DNA from: Jilunia laotingensis
Lineage (GTDB): Bacteria > Bacteroidota > Bacteroidia > Bacteroidales > Bacteroidaceae
Length of the DNA: 64,000 nucleotides
NCBI RefSeq assembly: GCF_014385165.1
Contig: NZ_JACRTF010000001.1
Span: 4,464,001 to 4,528,000, forward strand
Reading direction: 5' to 3'
Part shown: positions 36,114 through 44,826 of the stretch, piece by piece
Position numbering within the stretch: position 1 is the stretch's first letter
Layout: each line of letters opens with the position of its first letter
Made by a program: the position numbers and the translations under genes
Notes under the pieces: model-generated
What the model saw: only the letters and a program-made list of their open reading frames with translations
Database searches by the model: none
Told to the model about the DNA's origin: nothing

Positions 36114-37957
36114 GATTTAGTAGTTTGTGGATTCTCTATTTGCTTTAAAGGATGCAAAAAGCAAAAGCGCGCTCCTTGTAAATAAGTTGCATCTATCCAA
36201 ATACGACCTTTCAGATGCCTCATAATCAAAAGACAAATGGATAATCCCAATCCTGTACCCTGCACAAAATCATTCAACTTCTCAAAACGTTCAAAAATGA
36301 GTTTCTGCTTTTCAACAGGTATGCCGCATCCCGTATCCGTAACTGAAAATAAAGCCATATCTGCATTTTCACAGCTTCTATCAAGACTTAGAACAATGGA
36401 ACCTTCTTTCGTAAATTTTGTAGCATTAACCAAAAGATTTATCAATACCTGGCGCAGACGGGCATCATCAGTCTCAATCGCCAATGTTTCAAGAGAAGTA
36501 ACAAAACGCAATTCAACCTCCAACTTATAAGAGGCAGCTATCGTTTCGATAACCTCACGACATATTTTCACAGCATCATATTCTTTTATATTCATGCTGA
36601 TATTATCTTCATCAAAATCAGAAAAATCAATGATATCATTAATAAGTTTCAAGAGTTGGTAAGAGTTCACTTTAATAATCTCGCAGAACTCTTTCCTGGA
36701 GGTTTCATCTACTTCCATTTCATCAGAAGCCATTAATGTAGAGAAACCTACAATTGCATTCAACGGTGTACGCACCTCATGGCTCATATTTGAAAGAAAC
36801 AGATTCTTTTTGCGTATTGCATCTTCTGCTTTCACTCTCGTTATTTCCAGTTTCTTTTTAGATTGATTCAAACGGAATATTTTTCGCCAACTAAGAAAAA
36901 TAAAAAGAAACAAAACAAATACGCAACCAATTATTGATATTGTATAATAGCGGAGTGACTCACTACGTGCCTGCTCTATCTGATACGTTAACTGATCAGC
37001 CTGAAAACGTATAGAAAGTTGGTCGATTTCTTTCGGATAATTTGCTTTAAAAACTGAATTTATGTAAGAGTAAATTGTATCATATAGATCAAACGACTCT
37101 TTTTTATGTCCCATCTCCTCTAATAATTCGGCTTTTGAATGCAATGCACTGATAAACAGGGAATAATCATTATTAGCACGTTCCATGCTGAAAAAACGAT
37201 TATACACTTTTAGAGCTTCTTCCGGTCTGTCGGTGCGTTTCAGATAAAAAGCCTTTGCCACCAAATAATATTGATAGAGTTCAGGAATTAATTTATTCTT
37301 TATCTTTTCAACTTCAGACAAATATCTGCCAGACGCTTCCGATTTTCCTGCATAGATATTATAATAGATTTTGAAGATATTTATGACTGCGTGTTCTGTA
37401 TCCGACCATTTATCTGAAGAGCATTTTTCCAACATCCTGATGTATTTTGACATTGCATCCATATTTTTAATATGGAGATAATATTCCGCTAGTTCTACTA
37501 ACAAGATTTTCTTTAAAGCAATATCTCCATCATACTGTTCAAAAAGTTCTAATGAACGTTCATAAACTTCTGCGGCTTCATCATGTCTTCCGGTGGCTAT
37601 AAATACTTCTGCAATAGCATTAAGTGCCAAAGCCATTCCCAAAAGATTATCCTGCGCTTTTGCTTTTGAATACATCACGTCACTCTGGGCAATCGCCATA
37701 CGAGTTTGCCCTCTGAGTATCTGTGATTTTATAAGTATTCGTTCAAATTCAAAATAATCATCATATTGATTATGTTTTTCTAGTACCTCCAACAAACTAT
37801 CACAATTGAGAATAATACTGTCCTCTTCCTCCAAAAAAGAAAATCCAAGACTGTTGCGAAAAGATAGAATAATATCATCTGCTGTATTTGCCATCAGCCT
37901 GCTGCTCAACAATAAACAACAAATACTTAGTATAAGATTTCTCAATAGTATTTTCAT
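36110..37957 (-). CDS. TPR-containing membrane histidine kinase, intact
   Basis: 615 residues: signal peptide (ending near RLMANT), periplasmic TPR repeats (about 60-320), a transmembrane segment (about 335-355), HisKA with NMSHEVRTPLNAIVGF (His393), and a complete HATPase: N-box LRQVLINLLVNATKFT (about 505), G1 DTGCGIP (about 543) and G2 GTGLGLSI (about 570). No receiver or output domain and no response regulator gene nearby, so its partner is encoded elsewhere. The stop overlaps the start of the degenerate kinase, indicating coupled production and possibly heterodimers. Confidence 0.9.
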   Translation of the reverse strand: MKILLRNLILSICCLLLSSRLMANTADDIILSFRNSLGFSFLEEEDSIILNCDSLLEVLEKHNQYDDYFEFERILIKSQILRGQTRMAIAQSDVMYSKAKAQDNLLGMALALNAIAEVFIATGRHDEAAEVYERSLELFEQYDGDIALKKILLVELAEYYLHIKNMDAMSKYIRMLEKCSSDKWSDTEHAVINIFKIYYNIYAGKSEASGRYLSEVEKIKNKLIPELYQYYLVAKAFYLKRTDRPEEALKVYNRFFSMERANNDYSLFISALHSKAELLEEMGHKKESFDLYDTIYSYINSVFKANYPKEIDQLSIRFQADQLTYQIEQARSESLRYYTISIIGCVFVLFLFIFLSWRKIFRLNQSKKKLEITRVKAEDAIRKKNLFLSNMSHEVRTPLNAIVGFSTLMASDEMEVDETSRKEFCEIIKVNSYQLLKLINDIIDFSDFDEDNISMNIKEYDAVKICREVIETIAASYKLEVELRFVTSLETLAIETDDARLRQVLINLLVNATKFTKEGSIVLSLDRSCENADMALFSVTDTGCGIPVEKQKLIFERFEKLNDFVQGTGLGLSICLLIMRHLKGRIWIDATYLQGARFCFLHPLKQIENPQTTKS

Positions 37958-38319
37958 TAAATGGCAAATTGATATATATGTTTGTATCAGTCTATATTAT
38001 TCAGATGACAAATCTACTCAAAAAAAAGCAAACATTTCCATTTGATTACTGAAAAAGAAACATGACTTTTCTTTTCACCGCAATTACATCCAAAAAATGA
38101 ACAATTATTGATTTTTCATCGCACTTATCCCCAAAAACAAGTTTATAATGGTTACAAACAAGTCATAAACACCGATTATCATCAAAGATCTCCTACATTT
38201 ATACATAGATGCTCTTATAGCATCGTTAGTGCATTTGATATCACCTTATTTTTTATTTGCTTCAAAGTATAACAATAGAAAGAGAATTCTTATCTTTGTC
38301 CTTCGAAAATCCAAAGCTT
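37958..38319. other. Divergent intergenic region between the kinase operon and plsC
   Basis: 362 bp, AT-rich, no credible gene. It carries a minus-strand -7 box TAGATTTG (38009-38016, 51 bp upstream of the kinase ATG) and a plus-strand -7 box TATCTTTG (38291-38298). Neither has a good -33 at normal spacing. Otherwise nothing recognised. Confidence 0.5.
38291..38298 (+). promoter_or_regulatory. -7 element deciding the plsC start
   Basis: TATCTTTG (TAnnTTTG) lies 21 bp before the ATG at 38320. It lies downstream of an in-frame TTG at 38257, which therefore cannot be the start if this promoter is used. Confidence 0.5.
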
Positions 38320-39078
38320 ATGAAAATACTATATTACATCTATCAGATTTGTTTTGCATTGCCTATACTTTTAGTATTAACGATTCTGACAGCTATTGTC
38401 ACGATTGTAGGTTCATTGCTCGGAGGAGCGCACATTTGGGGGTATTATCCCGGAAAGATTTGGTCACAATTAATCTGCCTGTTTTTATTAATACCTGTAA
38501 AAGTGCATGGTCGCGAAAAGATTCATAAACATACATCTTATATATTTGTTCCTAATCATCAAGGATCTTTTGACATCTTCCTCATTTATGGATTTCTTGG
38601 ACGCAACTTCAAATGGATGATGAAGAAGAGTTTACGTAAAATACCTTTTGTCGGAAAAGCATGCGAAAGTGCAGGACATATATTTGTTGATCGTTCGGGG
38701 CCTAAAAAAGTACTTGAAACAATTCGCCAAGCAAAAGATTCACTAAAAGACGGTGTATCTTTGGTTGTTTTCCCAGAAGGAGCCCGCTCTTTCACAGGAC
38801 ATATGGGATATTTTAAAAAAGGTGCTTTTCAGTTAGCCGATGATTTGCAACTAGCCGTGGTACCTGTGACAATCGACGGATCTTTCGAAATCCTCCCCCG
38901 TACTGGAAAATGGATTCACCGCCATCGCATGATATTAACGATTCATGACCCGATTCCACCCAAAGGAAAGGGATTGGATAATATTAAGGAAACCATGGCC
39001 GAAGCGTATTCAACTGTGGAAAGTGCTTTACCTGAAAAATACAAAGGAATGATAAAAAATGAGGATCAAGATCGTTGA
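38320..39078 (+). CDS. plsC: 1-acyl-sn-glycerol-3-phosphate acyltransferase (PlsC family)
   Basis: About 252 residues. One or two N-terminal membrane segments, then the acyltransferase motifs: NHQGSFD (HxxxxD, catalytic His/Asp), the RKIPFVG block, FVDRSG, FPEGARS and VPVTI. Transfers an acyl chain to lysophosphatidate to make phosphatidate at the inner membrane. The ATG at 38320 is supported by the -7 box 21 bp upstream and by the hydrophobic start MKILYYIYQICFALPILL. Downstream it converges on the 39319 gene. Confidence 0.92.
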   Translation: MKILYYIYQICFALPILLVLTILTAIVTIVGSLLGGAHIWGYYPGKIWSQLICLFLLIPVKVHGREKIHKHTSYIFVPNHQGSFDIFLIYGFLGRNFKWMMKKSLRKIPFVGKACESAGHIFVDRSGPKKVLETIRQAKDSLKDGVSLVVFPEGARSFTGHMGYFKKGAFQLADDLQLAVVPVTIDGSFEILPRTGKWIHRHRMILTIHDPIPPKGKGLDNIKETMAEAYSTVESALPEKYKGMIKNEDQDR

Positions 39079-39180
39079 TACTCTAATATATATAATGCTT
39101 CTCAATCAACATTGACGTGTAGCCTTTTCTATTCACTCTAAAAGATGATTAAGAACATACAATGTATTGCAGATAAACAC

Positions 39181-39217
39181 ATAAAAATAGTGTGAAATAC
39201 TCACGTACTTCACACTA
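39181..39217 (-). terminator. Terminator after the 39319-40212 gene
   Basis: A 13-bp stem with one mismatch (arms 39188-39200 and 39205-39217, loop TCAC). On the minus strand it is followed by TTTTTAT, a proper U-tract. Confidence 0.7.
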
Positions 39218-39318
39218 AAAAAACCAATCGTGTATTAATCTATACACATTTTCTTCATAGAGATTGCATAGAGATCCTATTCTACAACTTACATAAAGGA
39301 TTTAAAATATAATCCTAT

Positions 39319-40212
39319 CTAAAAATGCAAATGAGATGATACTACGTTCAAAACTCTTTTGTTGTTCTCTGACATCTCATTTTTCAACTTTAAAGCAATG
39401 GCCTCTAATTCGCGAGACGAAATTTTAGAAGCAGCTTTTATATCTTTCTGAAATTGGTCAAGAGAAAAATAAGCATCCTTTTCTCCACCAATCTGCCCTG
39501 CAAAACGATTGTGATACTGTTCCAATACATTATTCGAAGTCAATAAGCCACCAGAGCCACAATCACCAACAACAATCACTGGCTTTTTCTGAAGCGCTCC
39601 TTGTAAAGCTATATATTTATGTCCTACAATAATATTTGCTTCTTGGATCAAAGAATTTACTTCAAATTCTTCACGCACAATCACATGCGGTGCATACCCT
39701 ATCCCAAAAAGTTCCTCTTCACCTGAATATATGATATTAACCTTATAATCATTCAAGGTGTTAAGTATGATGAATAATCTCAACGCTGAATGTCCGTTAC
39801 CCGCTCCAACAAGTATGGAAGGAGTCGAATGACGATATTTAGGAAATGCATTCATCTCTTCAAAACACGGAAAATGCATAGTAGTACTATCATCAGTACA
39901 ACTACAAGGCTTATTAGGTGCTATAATCAATAAATGATCATATTGATTTACACTGTTTTCAATGAACTCTTTTTCATAATCATCTGCTAAGACTGAATAG
40001 ATAATCGGTATGGCTGGATGAATCTCCTGTATTTTTTGATATCCTCTTTGATTAAAAGCAAAAGCGAGATTGTAAGAAGTCCATATCTCCCTATTAATAT
40101 CATTTGCCATATCTACCTGATAACTATTATCTTTCAACAGCTTGATCAAGCCTTCACAGGCCTTTTGCTGTGTATATGTGTTACAACAAGCAGAAAAAAG
40201 AATTTTCTTCAT
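39319..40212 (-). CDS. Unknown cytoplasmic protein, possibly GT-B-like
   Basis: 297 residues with no signal peptide, although the N-terminus MKKILFSACCNTYTQQ is mildly hydrophobic with two adjacent Cys. I do not recognise the family. The C-terminal half (ANIIVGHKYIALQGALQKKPVIVVGDCGSGG) resembles the donor-binding half of GT-B glycosyltransferases, where a gene product marks an accessible store and a nucleotide is bound near GDCG; this is weak. A CSC motif lies near residue 103. The gene starts 6 bp after the DUF3244 gene stop, so the two share the promoter at 40665-40696. Function unknown. Confidence 0.7.
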   Translation of the reverse strand: MKKILFSACCNTYTQQKACEGLIKLLKDNSYQVDMANDINREIWTSYNLAFAFNQRGYQKIQEIHPAIPIIYSVLADDYEKEFIENSVNQYDHLLIIAPNKPCSCTDDSTTMHFPCFEEMNAFPKYRHSTPSILVGAGNGHSALRLFIILNTLNDYKVNIIYSGEEELFGIGYAPHVIVREEFEVNSLIQEANIIVGHKYIALQGALQKKPVIVVGDCGSGGLLTSNNVLEQYHNRFAGQIGGEKDAYFSLDQFQKDIKAASKISSRELEAIALKLKNEMSENNKRVLNVVSSHLHF

Positions 40213-40218
40213 GTTGAA

Positions 40219-40641
40219 TTACTCTATAGTAAATTCACCATATACATAGCCACCATCACCATTTGTTAATTCTAATTTATAAGTGCCTGGATTATAGTTA
40301 TCCAAAGGAATAGATATCAAATGCCATGGAGCAACAACGTCAGCTGTTGAAGTATAAACAACTTGGCCAGCACCTTCAATTGAAAGATTAACTTCACCAA
40401 CTGCGGTTGAGAATTCAACATACAATATGCCTTCGGATATTGCAGCTTCAACAGGAAGTGATTGTAAAGAACGAGTACTTGACTGAGAAAATTCACCTTC
40501 TAGATATAAAGGATAATTCTCTGTTAACTGAGAAATGAAACTATCTTTATAGGAAATATCATTCCCACTGAAAGAAGTGCCATTAATAGTACTAGTAATA
40601 GATAGTCCTACCAACAAAATTAAAAAATAATGTAATTTCAT
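40219..40641 (-). CDS. Small secreted DUF3244 protein
   Basis: 140 residues from the ATG at 40641: signal peptide (ILLVGLSITSTING), a variable middle, and a C-terminal beta-sandwich of DUF3244 type (PVEAAISEGILYVEFS ... VNLSIEGAGQVVYTST ... NPGTYKLELTNGDGGYVYGEFTIE). The earlier in-frame start would place coding sequence over the promoter, so it is rejected. DUF3244 proteins are small exported Bacteroidales proteins of unknown function; here one stands immediately downstream of a TPR/HTH membrane regulator, which may control it. Confidence 0.85.
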   Translation of the reverse strand: MKLHYFLILLVGLSITSTINGTSFSGNDISYKDSFISQLTENYPLYLEGEFSQSSTRSLQSLPVEAAISEGILYVEFSTAVGEVNLSIEGAGQVVYTSTADVVAPWHLISIPLDNYNPGTYKLELTNGDGGYVYGEFTIE

Positions 40642-40664
40642 AAGAATATTGTTTTTGTTCTTCG

Positions 40665-40696
40665 CAAAAGTAGAGCAAGCTAACGAGAAAAACAAA
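40665..40696 (-). promoter_or_regulatory. Promoter of the DUF3244 gene and the unknown gene
   Basis: Minus strand TTTG (40693-40696), 20 bp, TACTTTTG (40665-40672): full consensus match. Predicted start near 40658, leaving about 17 nt before the ATG at 40641. Confidence 0.8.
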
Positions 40697-40806
40697 AAAC
40701 CAACCCGGACATTTTAGACATCTTAATTATCAAATAAAATATTAATATACAATATATTAACTAAGAATTAAATAAAAAGTACCCGGACAAATAAGAAATT
40801 ATTTTC

Positions 40807-42552
40807 TTAATAATCTCTTATAAATTCATCAAAATCCTTTTCTGCAGAAACCTTCAATTGCTTTTTTAATCTTCCTTTCGCTTTAGTTACAGAATCCGAG
40901 TTAGTAACAAAAATACGCCCTATCTCTTCATTTGTAAAACCACATTTTAATAAGCAGAAGAATGCAATATTATGTTTTGTTAAAGAGAAATCGTTTTTCA
41001 AACGATCAACCACTCCCCAATAGATTAAATTAAAGAAACCAAATAAATAGTCCCATTCTTCATTGGATAATTCTCTTTGAAATATACCATCTTTCAAAAA
41101 TAAAAGCATCCTAAATGCATTAGCTCTTTTATCCACTTTAAATTCTTTATCAAAAATTATATCTCCACCTAATTCCTGTAGAAGTATCGTTAATTTTTTA
41201 TTTTGTTGAGTTAGCAAAAAAACTTTTCCATTCAATTCACCAAATTTAGTTTGATAATCCACAGATATATCCTTAAATCGTTCATACTCTGCAATTTTTT
41301 GTTGACAAAAATCAATTTCTTCGTTATTCGCTATTATCTCCTGTTCAATTTCTTGTATCCTTTTCTTATTAGTGCGATTTTTATAATAATAAAAACACCC
41401 AACAGAAACGGCAACAAAAAATAGCACTATAGAACATAAGGCAATAGATTGATAACGAACCTTTATTTGTAAATTCTTCTTCAGCATTATTTCCTTGTCA
41501 TATTTCTTTTGCAAATCACCCAAACGCTCTAATACGTCACGATTATGTAAAACATCGTTTAGTGAATCTGCTTTCTCCTTATAATTAATAGCTATCCAAG
41601 GATTCTTTCTTGATTTTTCAAGCCAATAAAGAGTATTGTATCCACTCATTTTTGTATACAAATCTAAAGAAGATAAACTCATTTTTAAATAGCTCTCAGC
41701 TTCAGATAAATTATCCATTAATAGATATAAATAACCCAGTGATAAATACGTTTCTGAAATGGGGCTACTTTTTGTATTTGCCTGAAGTGCTTTTAAAAAA
41801 TAATACTCAGACTTTTTATATTCTTTTTTGGCTCTATATGTCATTCCTATTTCTTGTAAAATACTATATTCTGAAATACAATTGTTCTCATGTGCAATTT
41901 TCAATGCTTTTTTATAATAATCTAAAGCTATACTATCTGATAATGATGGATCTAACAAATATACTCGACCAATATTTCTCAATGCATAACTAATACCAAG
42001 TACTTCGTTTGAAAAAACATAGTACTCATAAGATTCCTGAAAATTAGAAAGCGCTTCTTTATATACTTTTTGTTTCCAATTCAAATTACCAATTTCTTCT
42101 GATATAAGCCCCAGCATTTTATACTCTTTACTTCCATCAAAAATTTCTTTGGATTTCAAAAAATACCTCATTGCATCTTCTGGCCTATTCATTTCCATCA
42201 TCACCCTACCATAATAAAAAAATGCTTTCCCTTGTTCCTTAGGATGATCTCCATGGGAGCCATAATATCCTACAGCCAGTGAAATCAAAGAATCAGATTC
42301 TGGCTTGATATAATTTTTATCCATGGCTTGGGTCATCAGTAATCCATAATCAGCTTGGGCTTTACTGCGAAATGTCTCCGGATGAGGTATTTGTTTTAGA
42401 AGTTTTAAAGCACTATCAGGATAAACATCTATACATTGCTCGACCTGTGTTAATGCTTGAACGACTGAATCCGGGGTAGTTTGACAAGATACTATCCATA
42501 TGGATAACATCAGTAATAATGTAGAATAATTTAGAAGGCGACGTAACAACAT
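40807..42552 (-). CDS. TPR lipoprotein-type membrane regulator with C-terminal HTH
   Basis: 581 residues. Lipoprotein-like signal (LLLMLSIWIVSC), TPR repeats (about 60-340, e.g. FYYGRVMMEMNRPEDAMRYFLKS), a transmembrane segment (about 365-387), a coiled coil (about 395-445), and a C-terminal DNA-binding-like domain (LTKHNIAFFCLLKCGFTNEEIGRIF ... VTKAKGRLKKQLKV). This is the common Bacteroides one-component layout: a periplasmic sensor joined through the membrane to a cytoplasmic helix-turn-helix. A -7 box TATTTTTG lies at 42572-42579. The next gene on the same strand is a small secreted DUF3244 protein with its own promoter, a plausible target. Confidence 0.85.
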   Translation of the reverse strand: MLLRRLLNYSTLLLMLSIWIVSCQTTPDSVVQALTQVEQCIDVYPDSALKLLKQIPHPETFRSKAQADYGLLMTQAMDKNYIKPESDSLISLAVGYYGSHGDHPKEQGKAFFYYGRVMMEMNRPEDAMRYFLKSKEIFDGSKEYKMLGLISEEIGNLNWKQKVYKEALSNFQESYEYYVFSNEVLGISYALRNIGRVYLLDPSLSDSIALDYYKKALKIAHENNCISEYSILQEIGMTYRAKKEYKKSEYYFLKALQANTKSSPISETYLSLGYLYLLMDNLSEAESYLKMSLSSLDLYTKMSGYNTLYWLEKSRKNPWIAINYKEKADSLNDVLHNRDVLERLGDLQKKYDKEIMLKKNLQIKVRYQSIALCSIVLFFVAVSVGCFYYYKNRTNKKRIQEIEQEIIANNEEIDFCQQKIAEYERFKDISVDYQTKFGELNGKVFLLTQQNKKLTILLQELGGDIIFDKEFKVDKRANAFRMLLFLKDGIFQRELSNEEWDYLFGFFNLIYWGVVDRLKNDFSLTKHNIAFFCLLKCGFTNEEIGRIFVTNSDSVTKAKGRLKKQLKVSAEKDFDEFIRDY

Positions 42553-42571
42553 GTTTCGCTAAGTTTTTTTG

Positions 42572-42579
42572 CAAAAATA
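42572..42579 (-). promoter_or_regulatory. -7 element of the TPR/HTH regulator gene
   Basis: TATTTTTG on the minus strand, 19 bp upstream of the ATG at 42552. No -33 TTTG. Confidence 0.45.
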
Positions 42580-42596
42580 CATAAAAAACTTAATTA

Positions 42597-43331
42597 TCAG
42601 TTAGCCACCGGTGTATTTTGTTTAAGAAGTTGATGTTCTTCAATGAGCTTCATATTTTCCTTCGCTTTGGAAACAAACTCTTTTACCATCTTATTCATTT
42701 TAAAGGAATAGGGAGCATCTTTCATGATGTCTTCAATCTGAGGAGTCATGACAGGGTAAGGAAGACTACTACAAAGCATCATAAAAACGCTGGGACCTAA
42801 TACATTTTCATAATTATCGGAAATAAACTTTTTGACATATTGATTCATTTCATTCACCAATTCTTCCCCCTCTTTCATCAACTGTTCATGGATTTCAGCA
42901 AGATCGACACCTTCCATCACCATACGTGCCTCTTTTCGTTCCAATTCTTCGATTTGTAAGTCCAGAGAATTTTTCTTCTCAATAAATTCGTAAAGAGCAT
43001 CATTCAGAGGACTCCCTTTTACTTGCAATTGTGTATTGGTAATTGTAACCTCAATGTCACCTCCCTCAACAACCAAAGGCAAAATGGCCTCATCATCCAT
43101 ATAAAGAGTAGCCATCATTACAGAATCCACTTTACCTTTCATCGAAAACAAGCCATGAATAACTTCAGCAGAATCCAATTTCACCCACTGTCCATCTTGC
43201 AATATCTTTATAAAAAGCATCTTGCCATCCAGACTACTCACCGATGACGAACCTTCTATCTTATAATTACGACTACAGGACGCAAAGACCAGAAGACAAA
43301 GAAAAAGAGGTAAATGTTTATTCACACGCAT
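42597..43331 (-). CDS. DUF4369-type lipoprotein
   Basis: About 244 residues from the ATG at 43331, giving the lipoprotein signal LFLCLLVFASC. The N-terminal beta domain (IEGSSSVSSLDGKMLFIKILQDGQWVKLDSAEV ... GLFSMKGKV) is the DUF4369 pattern that in Bacteroidota usually precedes a thioredoxin-like domain. Here the thioredoxin part is absent and the rest is charged helix (EELERKEARMVMEGVDLAEIHEQ). The -7 box TACCTTTG at 43354-43361 rules out the two earlier in-frame starts or makes the message leaderless. Role unknown, probably envelope. Confidence 0.8.
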   Translation of the reverse strand: MRVNKHLPLFLCLLVFASCSRNYKIEGSSSVSSLDGKMLFIKILQDGQWVKLDSAEVIHGLFSMKGKVDSVMMATLYMDDEAILPLVVEGGDIEVTITNTQLQVKGSPLNDALYEFIEKKNSLDLQIEELERKEARMVMEGVDLAEIHEQLMKEGEELVNEMNQYVKKFISDNYENVLGPSVFMMLCSSLPYPVMTPQIEDIMKDAPYSFKMNKMVKEFVSKAKENMKLIEEHQLLKQNTPVAN

Positions 43332-43353
43332 CTGTTTGTAGATTTTCATACGG

Positions 43354-43361
43354 CAAAGGTA
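43354..43361 (-). promoter_or_regulatory. -7 element of the DUF4369 lipoprotein gene
   Basis: TACCTTTG (TAnnTTTG) on the minus strand, 22 bp upstream of the start chosen at 43331. Confidence 0.5.
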
Positions 43362-43476
43362 CAACGTATTCATTTTTCAGTGAAACATTTTATCAATATT
43401 TAAAATACATAAGACTCTTTTCTTTAATAATCCTTATAAACATTAGTTTTTGGTATGTATTTTCATTTAGTTTACC

Positions 43477-43484
43477 TAAATTTG
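43477..43484 (+). promoter_or_regulatory. -7 element of the sulfatase-maturase/dipeptidyl-peptidase operon
   Basis: TAAATTTG lies 73 bp upstream of the ATG at 43558. A TTTG at 43449-43452 is 24 bp upstream of it, slightly longer than the usual spacing. Confidence 0.5.
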
Positions 43485-43557
43485 CAGACTATGACTTGAC
43501 AAATAGTCAGTTTAGGAAGTCATAATTAACAACTCAAAATTCAAAAACAATAATAAA

Positions 43558-44796
43558 ATGTCAACTTACGCACCTTTTGCTAAACCGCTCTACGTTATGC
43601 TGAAACCAGTGGGAGCAGTGTGCAACCTCGCATGCGAATATTGTTACTACCTAGAAAAAGCCAAATTATACAGGGAGAATCCTAAACATGTAATGAACGA
43701 AGAACTCCTTGAAAAGTTTATTGAAGAGTATATTAATTCCCAAATAATGCCTCAAGTATTATTCACCTGGCATGGAGGAGAAACTTTGATGCGACCTTTA
43801 GCTTTCTATAAAAAAGCAATGGAATTACAAAAGAAATATGCTAAAGGAAGAACCATAGATAACTGTATCCAAACCAATGGTACGCTTCTAACAGATGAGT
43901 GGTGTGAATTCTTCCATGAAAATAATTGGTTAGTAGGTGTATCAATCGATGGTCCACAAGAGTTTCATGATGAATATCGTAAAAACAAACTAGGCAAACC
44001 TTCTTTTGTGAAGGTAATGCAAGGTATCAATCTTCTAAAAAAGCATGATGTACAATGGAATGCCATGGCGGTAGTAAATGACTATAATGCAGATTATCCG
44101 ATTGAATTTTACAACTTCTTCAAAGAACTCGACTGTCATTATATTCAATTCGCTCCTATAGTAGAGCGCATTTTCGAACATAATGACGGTAGACACCTAG
44201 CTTCATTAGCAGAGCGGGAAGATGGAAAACTAGCAGATTTCTCAATAACACCGGAACAATGGGGGAAATTTCTCTGCACACTTTTTGATGAATGGGTAAA
44301 AGAAGACGTAGGTAAGTACTATATACAAATATTTGATTCGACTCTCGCCAATTGGGTTGGGGAACAGCCGGGTGTTTGCACAATGGCTAAAACTTGTGGC
44401 CATGCGGGCGTCATGGAATTCAACGGTGATGTATATTCATGTGACCACTTTGTTTTTCCTGAATACAAGCTCGGGAACATTTACAATAAAACATTGGTGG
44501 AAATGATGTATAGCGAAAAGCAGAATACTTTTGGTCAAATGAAGCAGAATTCGCTTCCTACTCAATGTAAAGAATGTGAATTCCTCTTTGCTTGCAACGG
44601 AGAATGTCCCAAAAACCGCTTTGCCAAAACATCTAACGGGGAACCAGGATTAAATTACCTATGTAAAGGATATCACCGGTTCTTCAAGCATGTAGCTCCC
44701 TATATGGACTTCATGAAAAAAGAACTGATGAATAAGCGCCCTCCTGCAAATATTATGGAGGCTTTAAAAAACGGAGAACTAATAATCGAAGATTGA
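43558..44796 (+). CDS. chuR: Anaerobic sulfatase-maturating enzyme (radical SAM/SPASM)
   Basis: 412 residues. Radical SAM cluster Cys22, Cys26, Cys29 (VCNLACEYCYYLEK), HGGE motif, and C-terminal SPASM cysteines (CTMAKTCGHAGVMEF, CDHF, CKECEFLFACNGECP, CKGY) for two auxiliary clusters. It converts a Cys or Ser of sulfatases to formylglycine in the cytoplasm before export, so one copy can activate all sulfatases used on mucin and glycosaminoglycans. The sequence fits the Bacteroides enzyme called anSME or ChuR. It is followed after 30 bp by two peptidases, so the three are likely cotranscribed. Confidence 0.94.
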   Translation: MSTYAPFAKPLYVMLKPVGAVCNLACEYCYYLEKAKLYRENPKHVMNEELLEKFIEEYINSQIMPQVLFTWHGGETLMRPLAFYKKAMELQKKYAKGRTIDNCIQTNGTLLTDEWCEFFHENNWLVGVSIDGPQEFHDEYRKNKLGKPSFVKVMQGINLLKKHDVQWNAMAVVNDYNADYPIEFYNFFKELDCHYIQFAPIVERIFEHNDGRHLASLAEREDGKLADFSITPEQWGKFLCTLFDEWVKEDVGKYYIQIFDSTLANWVGEQPGVCTMAKTCGHAGVMEFNGDVYSCDHFVFPEYKLGNIYNKTLVEMMYSEKQNTFGQMKQNSLPTQCKECEFLFACNGECPKNRFAKTSNGEPGLNYLCKGYHRFFKHVAPYMDFMKKELMNKRPPANIMEALKNGELIIED

Positions 44797-44826
44797 ACAT
44801 TATTTTAACTGTAATAAAAGAGAAAG

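Noticed and set aside
41610..41993. Plus-strand frame of 127 residues
   Set aside because: Antisense to the TPR regulator, low-complexity composition and no start context.
42597..43373. Earliest start for the DUF4369 lipoprotein
   Set aside because: Upstream Met codons overlap or touch the TACCTTTG box and would hide the lipoprotein signal; 43331 gives a clean lipobox.
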